From positions 106,836 to 170,835 of the forward strand of contig CALYLW010001221.1 of NCBI GenBank assembly GCA_944989445.1: a DNA stretch of 64,000 bases, given 5' to 3'. The notes under the pieces were generated by a model. The model was given only the letters and a program-made list of their open reading frames with translations. It was not told the DNA's origin and searched no databases. Shown here piece after piece: positions 46,111-58,339 of this stretch (position 1 is its first letter; the number at the start of each line of letters is the position of its first letter). Origin of the DNA: Ampullaceana balthica. Its lineage: Eukaryota; Mollusca; Gastropoda; Lymnaeidae. The position numbers and the translations under genes were made by a program.

Positions 46111-46686
46111 TGTGGGCTGAGGGTAGGGTAGTTGTGGTCTGAGGGTAGGGTAGATGTGGGCTGAGGGTAGGGTAGATGTGGGCTGAGGGTAGGGTAGATG
46201 TGGGCTGATGGTAGGGTAGATGTGGGCTGAGGGTAGGGTAGATGTGGGCTGATGGTAGGGTAGATGTGGGCTGATGGGTAGGGTAGTTGTGGGCTGATGG
46301 TAGGGTATTTGTGGGCTGATGGTAGGGTAGATGTGGGCTGATGGTAGGGTAGTTGTGGGCTGATGGTAGGGTAGTTGTGGGCTGATGGTAGGGTAGATGT
46401 GGGTCTGAGGGTAGGGTAGATGTGGGCTGATGGTTGGGTAGATGTGGGTTGAGGGTAGGGTAGATGTGGGCTGATGGTAGGGTAGATGTGGGCTGAGGGT
46501 AGGGTAGATGTGGGCTTAGGGTAGGGTAGATGTGGGCTTAGTGTAGGGTAGATGTGGGCTTAGTGTAGGGTAGTTGTGGGCTTAGTGTAGGGTAGTGGTG
46601 GGCTTAGTGTAGGGTAGATGTGGGCTTAGTGTAGGGTAGATGTTAGCTTAGGGTAGGGTAGATGTTAGCTTAGGGTAGGGTAGATG
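46111..46686. repeat. minisatellite, about 26 units of 22 bp, G-rich
   Basis: Units run TGTGGGCTGAGGGTAGGGTA then GA or GT. GATGGTAGGG variants dominate the middle and CTTAGTGTAGGG the right part, a graded change along the array. Many units have four GGG runs within 25 bases. Confidence 0.95.
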
Positions 46687-47844
46687 CCGCTGAGTTTGTT
46701 TGTTGTTTTCTTTTTTTTTCAGACATGCTGATGTGTAAATATTTTAAGAATCAAAATCTGAAAATGAAAGCAAAGATTATATTTATAAGTTAACGCAACT
46801 ACTCGAAAGATGCAAAGCTTAAAAATAAAACACCTGCTTTGTTTCGTTTTCTCTGCAGTCTTTTTCAAATCGACTTCCTTTAAGATTATGTTCCATTGTT
46901 TATAATATTTACAGCATAACTCGTGCAGGTAACTTAACGGCTTGTCAGACAACAAAGCATACCAAGTATAAACAACGGGCTGCAGTAGGAGCTGAAAGAA
47001 GCTAATTGTTCTTTTTGGCACCAAGTTAGAACGGAAGTGAAAACCGATGTAGTGCTAATCCCCACGTGAAAGGAAGTGGGTCTGTTTTGATGCCTTCCGG
47101 TATGGGTAATGAGCCGTTTCTTTTCTTTAATTTCAACTTTGCTGAGCTGCCTGTGTTTAGTTGATACAGAGTACTCTCTAAGTAATCAGCGACAACAGCA
47201 ATGCAAGAAATCCAATCGGGTGTTAAGTTGTCAAAGTTTTTTTTAAAAAAATTCTATACATCACTTTCATAAATATAATAAATCATGAAAACAGTGTGTC
47301 TAAGTGCGTATTATAAATCTACACCAAGCTAGGATTCTACGTTGTTCGCCTTCAGAAAAAATATTTTTACCATGCAATGTACACACAAATATTTGCTGAA
47401 ATTTGAGACTTTGTTATGGATCGGTTTGTTTCTTTTCTACTTATTCCGCTAAGATATTTGAGTTTTTGTGTGCATATGTATATAAATATATAAACATATT
47501 GTATGTATGTATTGTATTGTATGGCATATGTCCGTCCTCATGGGACCATGGCGTTTACTTCTGCTTCTCTGCCCCCCCCCCTTTCCCCTTTCTCCTGGCC
47601 ATTCTCTCTTTACTCCTTGCTGTGAGGGATGCTTCCGCGCATTGAATGCCCTCACGCACTTTATATATATGTGTTTTTGTGTGTGTGCAAATTATATTTT
47701 TAAAGCAGTCTTTTCATCAGATTGTGTTTTTCTACCTAATCTTATGCGTATTTAATTCGTAAGGAAAAACTTGCGATCATTTTAATAACATAACATTTTA
47801 CATCTTATAAAAATGTTATATCTGTTTTTTATTTGTTTGTTTTG
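46687..47844. other. no gene seen
   Basis: AT-rich DNA. C-rich tract near 47570-47600 and ATGTATATA repeats near 47470-47520. Confidence 0.4.
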
Positions 47845-48180
47845 TTGCTGTGCTTTCCGTAAGGACTTATTTGATTATTTATTGCTGTGCTTTCAGTAAG
47901 GACTCATTTGATTATTTGTTGCTGTGCTTTCAGTAATGATTTATTTTATTATTTATTGCTGTGCTTTCAGCAAGGACTTATTTGATTATTTATTGCTGTG
48001 CTTTCAGTAATTAATTTATTTGATTATTTGTTGCTGTGCTTTCAGCAAGGACTTATTTGATTATTTATTGCTGTTTTTTCAGCAAGGACTTATTTGATTA
48101 TTTGTTGCTGTGCTTACAGTAAGGACTTATTTGATTATTTATTGCTGAGCTTACAGTAAGGACTTATTTGATTATTTATT
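47845..48180. repeat. minisatellite, about 9 units of 37 bp
   Basis: Units run TTGCTGTGCTTTCAGTAAGG then ACTTATTTGATTATTTA. CAGCAAGG and CAGTAATG variants occur. Confidence 0.95.
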
Positions 48181-49014
48181 GACGCTGCGTGCCAACAAGT
48201 ATTGAGCCGTCAATAATGTGTTAGCGTGTACTCGTCTGTCAACCACATGTTTAGAATGTTTGCAATATATTTTAAATAATAATAAATGGCTACAATCGAC
48301 CTGACGCCGCAAGAATGGCGAGTCCAAAATTTCTCAGCTGCTTTCCAAGTCAAATGGCGCCTGGTACCAACACCAGCTTCCGGTGCCGTTAAAATATCAA
48401 TCTATTTAACTGGTGAACACCCACCGCCCTCATCGCCCCGCCTCACTCTGTTGCCAGCCGGTAGCGGCTTATCAGCCCCCCCAAAAAAGTCCCGTTCACT
48501 AATTGATCACATTCGAAAGAATGTCACGTGACCAGATCACCGCATTGCAGGGATCAGGCCGTTGAGATTTCATTGCGTTTTCCAATTTGTATCAGTTTAA
48601 GAGACTCGGTCTCGACATGACCGAAATTCAGTCTCATTTTCACCGGCTTAAGGGCTCCGTAGAAAAGTTATCTCACATCATGGGCCACGAAAACCCTCGC
48701 CGTGAGCCGGAGTCGGCTGTTGATTAAAACACGAGCCCAAAAGGTAAAGGTTATAACTTGTTCTATCAAAGACTTTCTTGCTACTCGCCAACACATCTTG
48801 TGGATGTGTGGATGTGTGGATGCGAATGTTCAGCATTTCCAATTCGTTCTCTCAGTTAATTTCCTTCTGGTCTATACATCACGGCGATCAAATTATCTGG
48901 AATTACGACTTGTATGTTGGCAATTATGTGGTGGGGGTGGGGAGACCACTAAGTTTTGATTTTCATAATTTTTAGTTGACTTAATAACTAGAATTTTTAT
49001 TTATTTTTCAATAT
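48181..49014. other. single-copy island, no gene recognised
   Basis: 48280-48760 is balanced in composition. An 81-codon frame (48286-48531) begins with ATG and has no known domain. Non-coding function is possible. Confidence 0.35.
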
Positions 49015-49632
49015 ACATTTACTTTTATAATAATACATGTAATTTTGTAATAATACATGTACTTTTATAATAATGCATGTACTGTTATAATAATACATGT
49101 ACTTTTATAATAATACATGTACTTTTATAATAATACATGTACTGTTATAATAATACATGTACTTTTATAATAATACATGTACTTTTATAATAATGCATGT
49201 ACTGTTATAATAATACATGTACTTTTATAATAATACATGTACTTTTATAATAATACATGTACTTTTATAATAATACATGTACTTTTATAATAATACATGT
49301 ACTTTTATAATAATGCATGTACTGTTATAATAATACATGTACTTTTATAATAATACATGTACTTTTATAATAATACATGTACTTTTATAATAATGCATGT
49401 ACTGTTATAATAATACATGTACTTTTATAATAATACATGTACTTTTATAATAATGCATGTACTGTTATAATAATACATGTACTTTTATAATAATACATGT
49501 ACTTTTATAATAATGCATGTACTGTTATAATAATACATGTACTTTTATAACAATACATGTACTTTTATAATAATACATGTACTTTTATAATAATACATGT
49601 TCTGGTATAATAATACATGTACTTTTATAATA
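49015..49632. repeat. minisatellite, about 31 units of 20 bp with a 60-bp superperiod
   Basis: The unit is ACATGTACTTTTATAATAAT. The variant GCATGTACTGTTATAATAAT recurs mostly every third unit (60 bp), sometimes every sixth or fourth, so groups of units were copied together. Confidence 0.96.
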
Positions 49633-50505
49633 GAATTAATTTTTAAAAATTTATTTATAAAGTAAATAACAATTATCAACAGTCTAAAGTTTACATTTTA
49701 AATTCAAAATATAAAAAAAATGTTGATACATTTTAAAAGAAAGGCCTTCTTCAAGGGACGCTGTTACAGTAAAAGACGATAAAATATATTTCTTTAAATG
49801 CATTACACAACAAAATTAATGTTAAAGTTACTGACAATATAGAAATATTCAAATTTAGTCTGATTAGCAATTGAATGCATGGGTAGCGAATTTCTTAGCG
49901 CAACGAATTTTTGGAATTGAACTTTTTTTCCTTCCATTTTCCTTTTTTGGCCTTGGTAGAATGTACTCTAAAAAATATTTGTTTATTATAATTTACATTT
50001 TTACCTAGGAATTTAGTTGTGGGGTTTAAAGATTCACTCTTCAGACGTCAACGACGAGTTGAAAATAATTTTGCTCCTTCCTTTTCTAACATTTCAAATG
50101 AAACCTCGGACCAATAAGTCACTTTATAAATTCGAATGACTTTCCCTACAAATAATGTATGTATTTTCGCTTAAAAAATTAGATTCGTCGCTCGTCTCAA
50201 TTATTAAGTCTCGGGTTGAAAGGCTCGTCCACTTTCACATGGACTGGACGAGCGAGGTTAAATAATTGAGCAGGTAAAGACATGGACAAATATTTTTACC
50301 ACGATTTTTTCACGGTTGGTTGAGTAGAGTAATCAACAGTTCCTATCGATTCCTGGTTGACAGCGCCGACTTCCTAACACGGCCAGGCAGACGATAAATG
50401 AACTTACCAGACGGTGGTTTCCGCGCCCTTTCTCTCACAAACTCTCGTCAGCTTAAGAGCTTTTCAAATACCAAAGAGTTCGCTTTACCTTTGTCTCAGA
50501 CATGG
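49633..50505. other. no gene; contains an imperfect hairpin at 50196-50270
   Basis: AT-rich to 50150, then a balanced segment. The inverted repeat is described among the findings. Confidence 0.4.
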
Positions 50506-50513
50506 GATGCACC
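50506..50513. repeat. target-site duplication, left
   Basis: GATGCACC, exactly repeated at 50715-50722. Confidence 0.85.
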
Positions 50514-50714
50514 CAGGGCCGTCTTAACGCAGGGGCTCCTTGGGCATTTCCCGGGGGCCAATGAGCATAGGGGCCCGATGGGAATATGTTTATTTATATA
50601 TAGTATGTATATTTATTTTTTATACCTGCGGGGGGGGGGCTCACTCTTTCTTTGCCCAGAGGCCTAACACTATTTCTTTGCCCGGGGGCCCAAAATGGTG
50701 TAAAGACGGCTCTG
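50514..50714. mobile_element. 201-bp hAT MITE with perfect 8-bp target duplication
   Basis: The left end CAGGGCCGTCTTAACG pairs with the inverted right end CAGAGCCGTCTTTACA. GGGCCC-rich subterminal segments lie on both sides of an AT-rich centre with a G-run. The flanking GATGCACC copies are identical. Short open frames across it are not genes. Confidence 0.9.
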
Positions 50715-50833
50715 GATGCACCGTCTGCTGAGACCAAGCTGGTCACGAGGTTCCTCGGCCAGACTTCTGCTAATTGATTTGTGCAAAAAATTGTTTAAAG
50801 ATGGGTTATTTAACAACAAATAAGTAAACACCG

Positions 50834-51013
50834 GTGTGATCCAACGATAAATATTACCATGTTGTGTGATCCAACAATAAACATTACCATGTTGTGTGAT
50901 CCAACAATAAACATTACCATGTTGTGTGATCCAACAATAAATATTACCATGTTGTGTGATCCAACAATAAACATTACCATGTTGTGTGATCTAATAATAA
51001 ATATTACCATGTT
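50834..51013. repeat. minisatellite, 6 units of 30 bp
   Basis: Units run GTGTGATCCAACAATAAACA then TTACCATGTT. The length is exactly 6 x 30. Confidence 0.95.
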
Positions 51014-51398
51014 CTTCCGTCTCAGTCACATATAAAAAAAGGTCAACATGTCCCTAGGTGTAGCGTCTTTACCTTAAATACGTTAAAGAATGAAAACAAT
51101 TTATTTTTATTTTTAAGTGCATACAAGCTAAATACATAAAGTTATTTGTGAAAGCGTAAATTGCACAAATTATTTCATGATCATGGTTATGATTAATATA
51201 GTCAACTAAATTATTTATGTAGTATTCTTATGATTATTAATGCAGTCGAAAAAATTAGTTCATTAATTCTAAGCCTTTTTGGAGCGGACAAATCAATAAC
51301 TTCGAAATATTTTAATTTAAAATGGTAAGTGGTAAACATTTTAAAGTTTATATTCATCATGTGATCTAAATTTTGTAAGAAGCAAATTTAAAAAAAAC

Positions 51399-51895
51399 CG
51401 TAAAAAACCAAGTTTTTGACTATAAATCATTTATGTACCAGAAGTAACTAAAAGAATGTTCAGTATAATACGCAGTGCAAGACCATCCAAAAATACAAAA
51501 TTGTAGTTGTGTCGTAAAACGTGTTTAACATAATGCGCACCGATAAGGAATATGTTTATAAATAGTGTTGTCAATAAAATACGCACCTTATTGCGCGACA
51601 GAAAGGATGTTCAACATAATACGCACCGCGACACTCTATCTCAAAAAATAACATGATACATAGAGGATAAATAAAATAATCTAAACATTCAATAATTTAA
51701 TGACTGTACATGCGATCGATCTGAAATTTTTATACATCGTTTTTATCTTCGGCACAAAACTGCCTGCAAAATTTCAGCTCGCTAGCTTACGAGGAAGGGG
51801 GTTAAAAATCGATCCAACGTTTTGGCGACAAGCAAGCAAGCAAGGGCGCAAGCAGACACCAGGAGTTAATATAAAGGATTTAAAAACAACACAAT
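51399..51895. mobile_element. dispersed MITE-like repeat, copy 3
   Basis: CGTAAAAAACCAAGTTTTTG and ACTATAAATC at the left, and GTTAATATAAAGGATTTAAA at the right, correspond to both ends of the copy at 10350-10760. The inner CGATCTGAAATTTTTATAC and CAAGCAAGCAAG-type stretch are shared or related. Non-coding. Confidence 0.55.
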
Positions 51896-53064
51896 TACTC
51901 AGAGATTCATCCTTGTAACTCAGTGTTTCAATCTATATCACAGCTACTTAACTCTTCCCATATATGGAATGTTTCTTAAACTAAACTTTTATGCAGCATT
52001 TTATCCTTGGGCAGTAAGCTGAAAATAGCAAAGTGTTTTTTATGAGAAAAGACAGAGCACATTCCGGCATTATTCTTTTTAAGGATTAGGTTGTGCTTAT
52101 TAAAATCCACAGCTCCCAGTCAATGTATAATAGATGACGAAAGATCGCTGGAGGCAAGCTCACATTTCATCAGTTATTTAGAAGAGATGTGAGGTGGATC
52201 ACCCCTTAAGATCAAATTTCAAGCTTGAGAGGGGGGAGGGAATCTCATCATTATATTGTAGCGTGCTACAGATTTAGTTGAAATCTCTTTGTTATAGTGT
52301 CTGATGTTAATACAGTTTTAGCAGATATCTCATTGTTATAGTGTCTGATGTTAATAGACTTTTAGCAGAGATCATTTTGTAAAAATCTGTGTCCTATACA
52401 AGAAACAAATCATCACTTTGTGCCTTAAATAAACATGACATAACCCAGGGCAGTAATTGAACCACTGCTCCACGTGGACACAGGAAAATGAGTTTCCAAA
52501 CAGACCACCCAATAGACCACCAAGCAGACCATCAAACAGACCACCAAACAGACCACTATCCAAATTTAAGTCTAATAAATTATTTCTCTCCCACTAATGA
52601 GCTATGTGATTCATATATGTGTGTAACATTTTCAATTTAATTATTTAACAACGGCAACGGTTTCAAAACAAATATATATATTTTTTTTTACTTTTTGTTG
52701 ATTCTTGGTATAAAAAAGTTGGTCTTTAATGGAGCTGCTCATAAACAGTCAATTTGACCATTTCCTTGAACTTGGCTGACCACAAGAGTCACACATTGTC
52801 TCCACGGTATTCAACTCCAAGAAATAACTACAGCTGACTGCCAAAGGTCAACACGACTTTCCGGTTTCTAACGTCACACACAGGCTTCTTTATACGATTT
52901 ACAATCATCTTAATATCAGTTTAAGAGGGAAGTTTAAATTTACTATATTATATGCCTTCAAGAAAAACTTTCTAAGAATCGCAGTTAGTTCTGTTAGTTC
53001 TGTTCCGCTCCTCATTTTATAAACGCCAAAGCCAAATTGTCTATAATGCTTCCTAACTACAGTA
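51896..53064. other. single-copy stretch with two small tandem repeats
   Basis: A diverged repeat with ATTGTTATAGTGTCTGATGT recurs at 52256-52376. A 12-15 bp AGACCACC-type repeat lies at 52501-52562. Nothing else is recognised. Confidence 0.45.
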
Positions 53065-53068
53065 ATAT

Positions 53069-53828
53069 TGTGGAGATCCTAAAGGCGGTTAGTAAGCATT
53101 CAAAGAGACTAAGGTCCTTTGAAGGTGCGCGTTGGCCATCGGAGAACTGACCAGGGTGACCAGAGGCGTGAAAAGTGTATTTCTGTTGTGAATGAATGTC
53201 CGCGCAGAAGCTTAGTCCAGGGGGTCGGTAGACCTGACCACGGTGACCAGAGGTGTTAAAATGGTAGTCTGGTGTTAACTGGCCCGGTCAGTAGATTCGG
53301 AGATGATAGGAGTGCCGACTAGGGAGTCCACGGGACTGGGCAAAGGTGTGAAATGCCCCAGGGATGACCAGACGCGCCGGTGGTCTGGGTGGGGATAGGT
53401 AAGTGGTGGGGGTCTCACCAGAGACGGTTATGTCGAACCGGCCCCATCCCCATCTTAATCTAGGGGTGGTTCCTTTATGTCTGACAGATTAGACATAGAT
53501 ACCTGACACGGGATGATTTTAGGGGCGCAGTCTGATGGATATTAGAGGGGACGAACTTGTGAGAACAGGAGGAGAGCCAGGCTAGGGGACGTGAGAAGAG
53601 GCTCTGGGAGACGGACCGCTAGGGAAAGTTTAGACTTGTAGACAGTTGGACGGTAGAGATAAGTGTTAAGTGAGAAGTAACTAGAATTGATGAAGTGAAG
53701 CAATAAACAGAATTAATGAGTGTTCAAGTCGTCTTAGTGTGTTCGAGTTGAAAGAAATCAGAGAGTTAGTTCCACGAGTACCCAGGTTCATCAGAGAGTT
53801 AGTTCCACGAGTACCCAGGTTCTCCACA
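53069..53828. mobile_element. probable solo LTR, 760 bp
   Basis: The segment starts TGTGGAGA and ends TCTCCACA, an inverted 8-bp terminus with TG...CA edges. It is flanked by ATAT on both sides (53065-53068 and 53829-53832), consistent with a 4-bp target duplication. AATAAA at 53702-53707 is placed as in an R/U5 region. A 32-bp segment (CAGAGAGTTAGTTCCACGAG...) is doubled just before the right edge. No internal retroelement sequence (gag/pol) lies next to it, so it would be a recombined solo LTR. The family is not identified and strand is inferred only from TG...CA and AATAAA. Confidence 0.6.
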
Positions 53829-54129
53829 ATATAATAATTTGTTAGCTGCTAACTCATTTCATTTTTCTGTTATATCAAAACATACTTGAATTTTATGTAA
53901 AGCAACAAACATATACAATACACGCATCGAACGTTTTTGCGGCACTTGTAACGAAATATTATTAAGTCAATTATGAAGGATTTTATTTGTTATTCATTCG
54001 AAGACACCATTACAGGATTTTGTGGTAACATTCAAAGAAGTGACCATGTCACATAAAGGCTTAAATCTATTTTTAAAATGTCCGATGTATTCAGTTGGAC
54101 GAATTACATCACGATATCAATATAATATC
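53829..54129. other. no gene seen
   Basis: AT-rich spacer. Confidence 0.4.
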
Positions 54130-54687
54130 CTGTGAGGACTCATCTCAGCAGACAATTGTTCTGTGAGGACTCATCTCAGCAGACAATTGTTCTGTGAGGA
54201 CTCATCTCAGCACACAATTGTTCTGTGAGGACTCATCTCAACAGACAATTGTTCTGTGAGGACTCATCTCAGCCGACAATTGTTCTGTGAGGACTCATCT
54301 CAGCAGACAATTGTTCTGTGAGGACTCATCTCAGCCGACAATTGTTCTGTGAGGACTCATCTCAGCAGACAATTGTTCTGTGAGGACTCATCTCAGCAGA
54401 CAATTGTTCTGTGAGGACTCATCTCAGCAGACAATTGTTCTGTGAGGACTCATCTCAGCAGACAATTGTTCTGTGAGGACTCATCTCAGCAGACAATTGT
54501 TCTGTGAGGACTCATCTCAGCAGACAATTGTTCTGTGAGGACTCATCTCAGCAGACAATTGTTCTGTGAGGACTCATCTCAGCAGACAATTGTTCTGTGA
54601 GGACTCATCTCAGCAGACAATTGTTCTGTGAGGACTCATCTCAGCAGACAATTGTTCTGTGAGGACTCATCTCAACAGACAATTATT
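54130..54687. repeat. minisatellite, 18 units of 31 bp
   Basis: Units run CTGTGAGGACTCATCTCAGC then AGACAATTGTT. The length is exactly 18 x 31, with very low divergence. Confidence 0.96.
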
Positions 54688-55050
54688 CATGCTACGTCAA
54701 TTTGAGTCAGTGTAGTGGCATTGGCCAATACAAAATCTTGTTTATACTCAACTATTAAATTTTGCTGTCGTATCGTTACTTCTCTATTTATGCTTAAACC
54801 GTTATTCTGCGAAAATAGTAACATGAAGTATTGAGACTTGACGTTATAAGGTCTGAGAAATGACATCAACGTGTTACAGCGAGGGATTTAAGTATTTTTC
54901 TTCACAAACATTTTATCGAAATGTCACCAGATATTAAAATAATAATAGCCAACATGTTTGATTCTCTTTGTCTTTTATGAAGGAAACACGAAAACTAGGA
55001 GCAACTATCATCAATAACCTCCTATTTTCAGGCTTTGATAAACAAGAAAA
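54688..55050. other. no gene seen
   Basis: AT-rich spacer. Confidence 0.4.
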
Positions 55051-55768
55051 ACTAATTGCCACCACGTCAAAGCAACCAATTGCCACCATGTCAAAGCAAC
55101 TAATTGCCACAAAGTCAAAGCAACTAATTGCCATAACGTCAAAGCAACTAATTTCCACCATGTCAAAGCAACTAATTGCCACAAAGTCAAAGCAACTAAT
55201 TGCCACCATGTCAAAGCAACTAATTGCCACCACGTCAAAGCAAATAATTGCCACCATGTCAAAGCAACTAATTGCCACAAAGTCAAAGCAACTAATTGCC
55301 ACAAAGTCAAAGCAAATAATTGCCACCATGTCAAAGCCACTAATTGCCACCATGTCAAAGCAACTAATTGCCACCATGTCAAAGCCACTAATTGCCACCA
55401 TGTCAAAGCAACTAATAGCCACAACGTCAAAGCAACTAATTGCCACAAAGTCAAAGTAACTAATTGCCACCATGTCAAAGCAACTAATAGCCACAACGTC
55501 AAAGCAACTAATTGCCACCACATCAAAGCAACTAATTGCCACCATGTCAAAGCAACTAATAGCCACAACATCAAAGCAACTAATTGCCACCACATCAAAG
55601 CAACTAATTGCCACCATGTCAAAGCAACTAATAGCCACAACGTCAAAGCAACTAATTGCCACCATGTCAAAGCAACTAATAGCCACAACGTCAAAGCAAC
55701 TAATTGCCACAAAGTCAAAGCAACTAATTGCCACAACGTCAAAGCAACTAATAGCCACAAGTCGAAGC
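55051..55768. repeat. minisatellite, about 30 units of 24 bp
   Basis: Units run ACTAATTGCCACCATGTCAA then AGCA, with ACAAAG, ACAACG and ACCACG variants. 24 is a multiple of three. The plus strand reads QLIATMSK repeats, and two minus frames of 280 and 249 codons stay open. No codon-level selection can be inferred. Confidence 0.95.
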
Positions 55769-57149
55769 TGGATCAAATCTCTTTATTTCAAGCAGCAAAA
55801 TAAAAGCATTGACACCAGATCTGCTTGCTGTAGCGAGTTGAATAAAATGTTCATAAATTTCTGTTCATATCTATACTTGGAGGGATGGCTTCAAACCACT
55901 GGAAATCTTATTCGAGGAGAGGACGAGGTCTAGTTAGGGCTCTAACCAAAAATATAGTGGCTAAAGAGCGATAAGATCTGATTTAAATGGCATTTTATCT
56001 GGTTTAAAAAAACCTTACATTTTCTAACCAGAAATAAAATGCTGATTTAATTCTTCTTCCAGGGCATGCTCGCTCAGATAGGGCCCTTCTTAGGGTTTAG
56101 GGCAGCCGGATACAAGTTTTTTTTTATAGTGTGTGACGTAGCGAAGGGATGGCCAATTGAAAATGTTCTCTCCGAGCTACAACAGCGCACAAAACTGATT
56201 AAAAGTCCCGAGGCAGCCCTAAATTACTTCTAGAGAGTGTCTTCCCCTTTCCCACGCTAGGGGGAGCTCGCTGGAGACGGTTCAGAGTTGTGGAGTAGCT
56301 AATGACCCCATGACTCAACAGCGTGCCACTTTATTCCAGTGTTCTCGGCCGACGAGAAGAAACGGTATTAGAAAGTTCTATGACAGTTCGCATTCGTTGG
56401 GTTATTAATCTGTCCATGTCATGAAAAGTTGTTTTAAGTTGTTCATACGCGACATATTACACTGTATGTTCATACAGGGACATTTTTCAAGTTGTTAAAA
56501 GTGAAATACTGCACTGTATTTTCAAATGGGAAAAATACATCACTGAAACTATCACTTAGATCTAACACATAATTAAAACATACCCTTCGAGTCTAACACA
56601 TCACTCCTTATATTTTTTGTTTAGTCAATTACCTGCTAAATGAGTTCGCAATTTGAAAATCATAATTATTTATTATGTTATTTTTTGAAAGTATTAGGTG
56701 CTACATAAAATTTGGCTACATTATTTTAGAAAAAAATAATATTTTATTCAATTTTGTATACGCCTCTGACAATAGAAATCAGAAAATATAAGAAATCATC
56801 ATGGTTGGGATTGGACTAAGGGAAAGCATCTCTGGACCTGTGAGTGGACACATGTAGGACATTGAAAATTGGTAACATTTCTAATTGTATGTGTCCATTT
56901 ATAAAGCTTTAATTTATTGTTTTACCACACAATTCATTTGTGTAGCTCGTATTGCATTTAGAACAAATTCACTAGGGAATTTTACATTTTATATTTAAAT
57001 TAAACTTTTAGGAAGTCAATATAACAAAAAATGAATTAGGTTTGAATCTTATTTCTGGTTTGTTATTTAATCGATTCTTTTAAACCATCCTGATATTAGT
57101 TTGACTACACAATTACTGTACTGGTGTTTATTAGTGTATTTTTTGTGTG
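55769..57149. other. no gene recognised
   Basis: 55930-56400 is mixed single-copy DNA; 56400-57149 is AT-rich. A 22-bp string shared with about 9724 begins near 56906. Confidence 0.4.
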
Positions 57150-58339
57150 ACTGCTAGAGATGACATTCGTGTAAACTGCTAGAGATGACATTCGTGTAAA
57201 CTGCTAGAGATGACATTCATGTAAACTGCTAGAGATGACATTCGTGTAAACTGCTAGAGATGACATTCGTGTAAACTGCTAGAGATGACATTCGTGTAAA
57301 CTGCTAGAGATGACATTCGTGTAAACTGCTAGAGATGACATTCGTGTAAACTGCTAGAGATGACATTCGTGTAAACTGCTAGAGATGACATTCGTGTAAA
57401 CTGCTAGAGATGACATTCGTGTAAACTGCTAGAGATGACATCCGTGTTAACTGCTAGAGATGACATTCGTGTAAACTGCTAGAGATGACATTCGTGTAAA
57501 CTGCTAGAGATGACATTCGTGTAAACTGCTAGAGATGACATCCGTATAAACTGCTAGAGATGACATCCGTGTTAACTGCTAGAGATGACATCCGTGTTAA
57601 CTGCTAGAGATGACATTCGTGTAAACTGCTAGAGATGACATTCGTGTAAACTGCTAGAGATGACATCCGTATAAACTGCTAGAGATGACATTCGTGTAAA
57701 CTGCTAGAGATGACATTCGTGTAAACTGCTAGAGATGACATTCGTGTAAACTGCTAGAGATGACATTCGTGTAAACTGCTAGAGATGACATTCATGTAAA
57801 CTGCTAGAGATGACATTCGTGTAAACTGCTAGAGATGACATTCGTGTAAACTGCTAGAGATGACATCCGTATAAACTGCTAGAGATGACATTCGTGTAAA
57901 CTGCTAGAGATGACATTCATGTAAACTGCTAGAGATGACATTCGTGTAAACTGCTAGAGATGACATTCGTGTAAACTGCTAGAGATGACATCCGTATAAA
58001 CTGCTAGAGATGACATTCGTGTAAACTGCTAGAGATGACATTCGTGTAAACTGCTAGAGATGACATTCGTGTAAACTGCTAGAGATGACATTCGTATAAA
58101 CTGCTAGAGATGACATTCGTGTAAACTGCTAGAGATGACATTCGTGTAAACTGCTAGAGATGACATCCGTATAAACTGCTAGAGATGACATTCGTGTAAA
58201 CTGCTAGAGATGACATTCGTGTAAACTGCTAGAGATGACATTCGTGTAAACTGCTAGAGATGACATTCGTATAAACTGCTAGAGATGACATTCGTGTAAA
58301 CTGCTAGAGATGACATTCATGTTAACTGCTAGAGATGAC
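57150..58339. repeat. minisatellite, about 48 units of 25 bp
   Basis: Units run ACTGCTAGAGATGACATTCG then TGTAA. Variants CCGTATAA, CCGTGTTA and TCATGTAA recur at irregular multiples of 25 bp, suggesting block duplication inside the array. Confidence 0.97.

Noticed and set aside
46111..46686. GGGTAGGG repeats as telomere-like DNA
   Set aside because: The period is 22 bp and the units do not contain a tandem TTAGGG-type hexamer.
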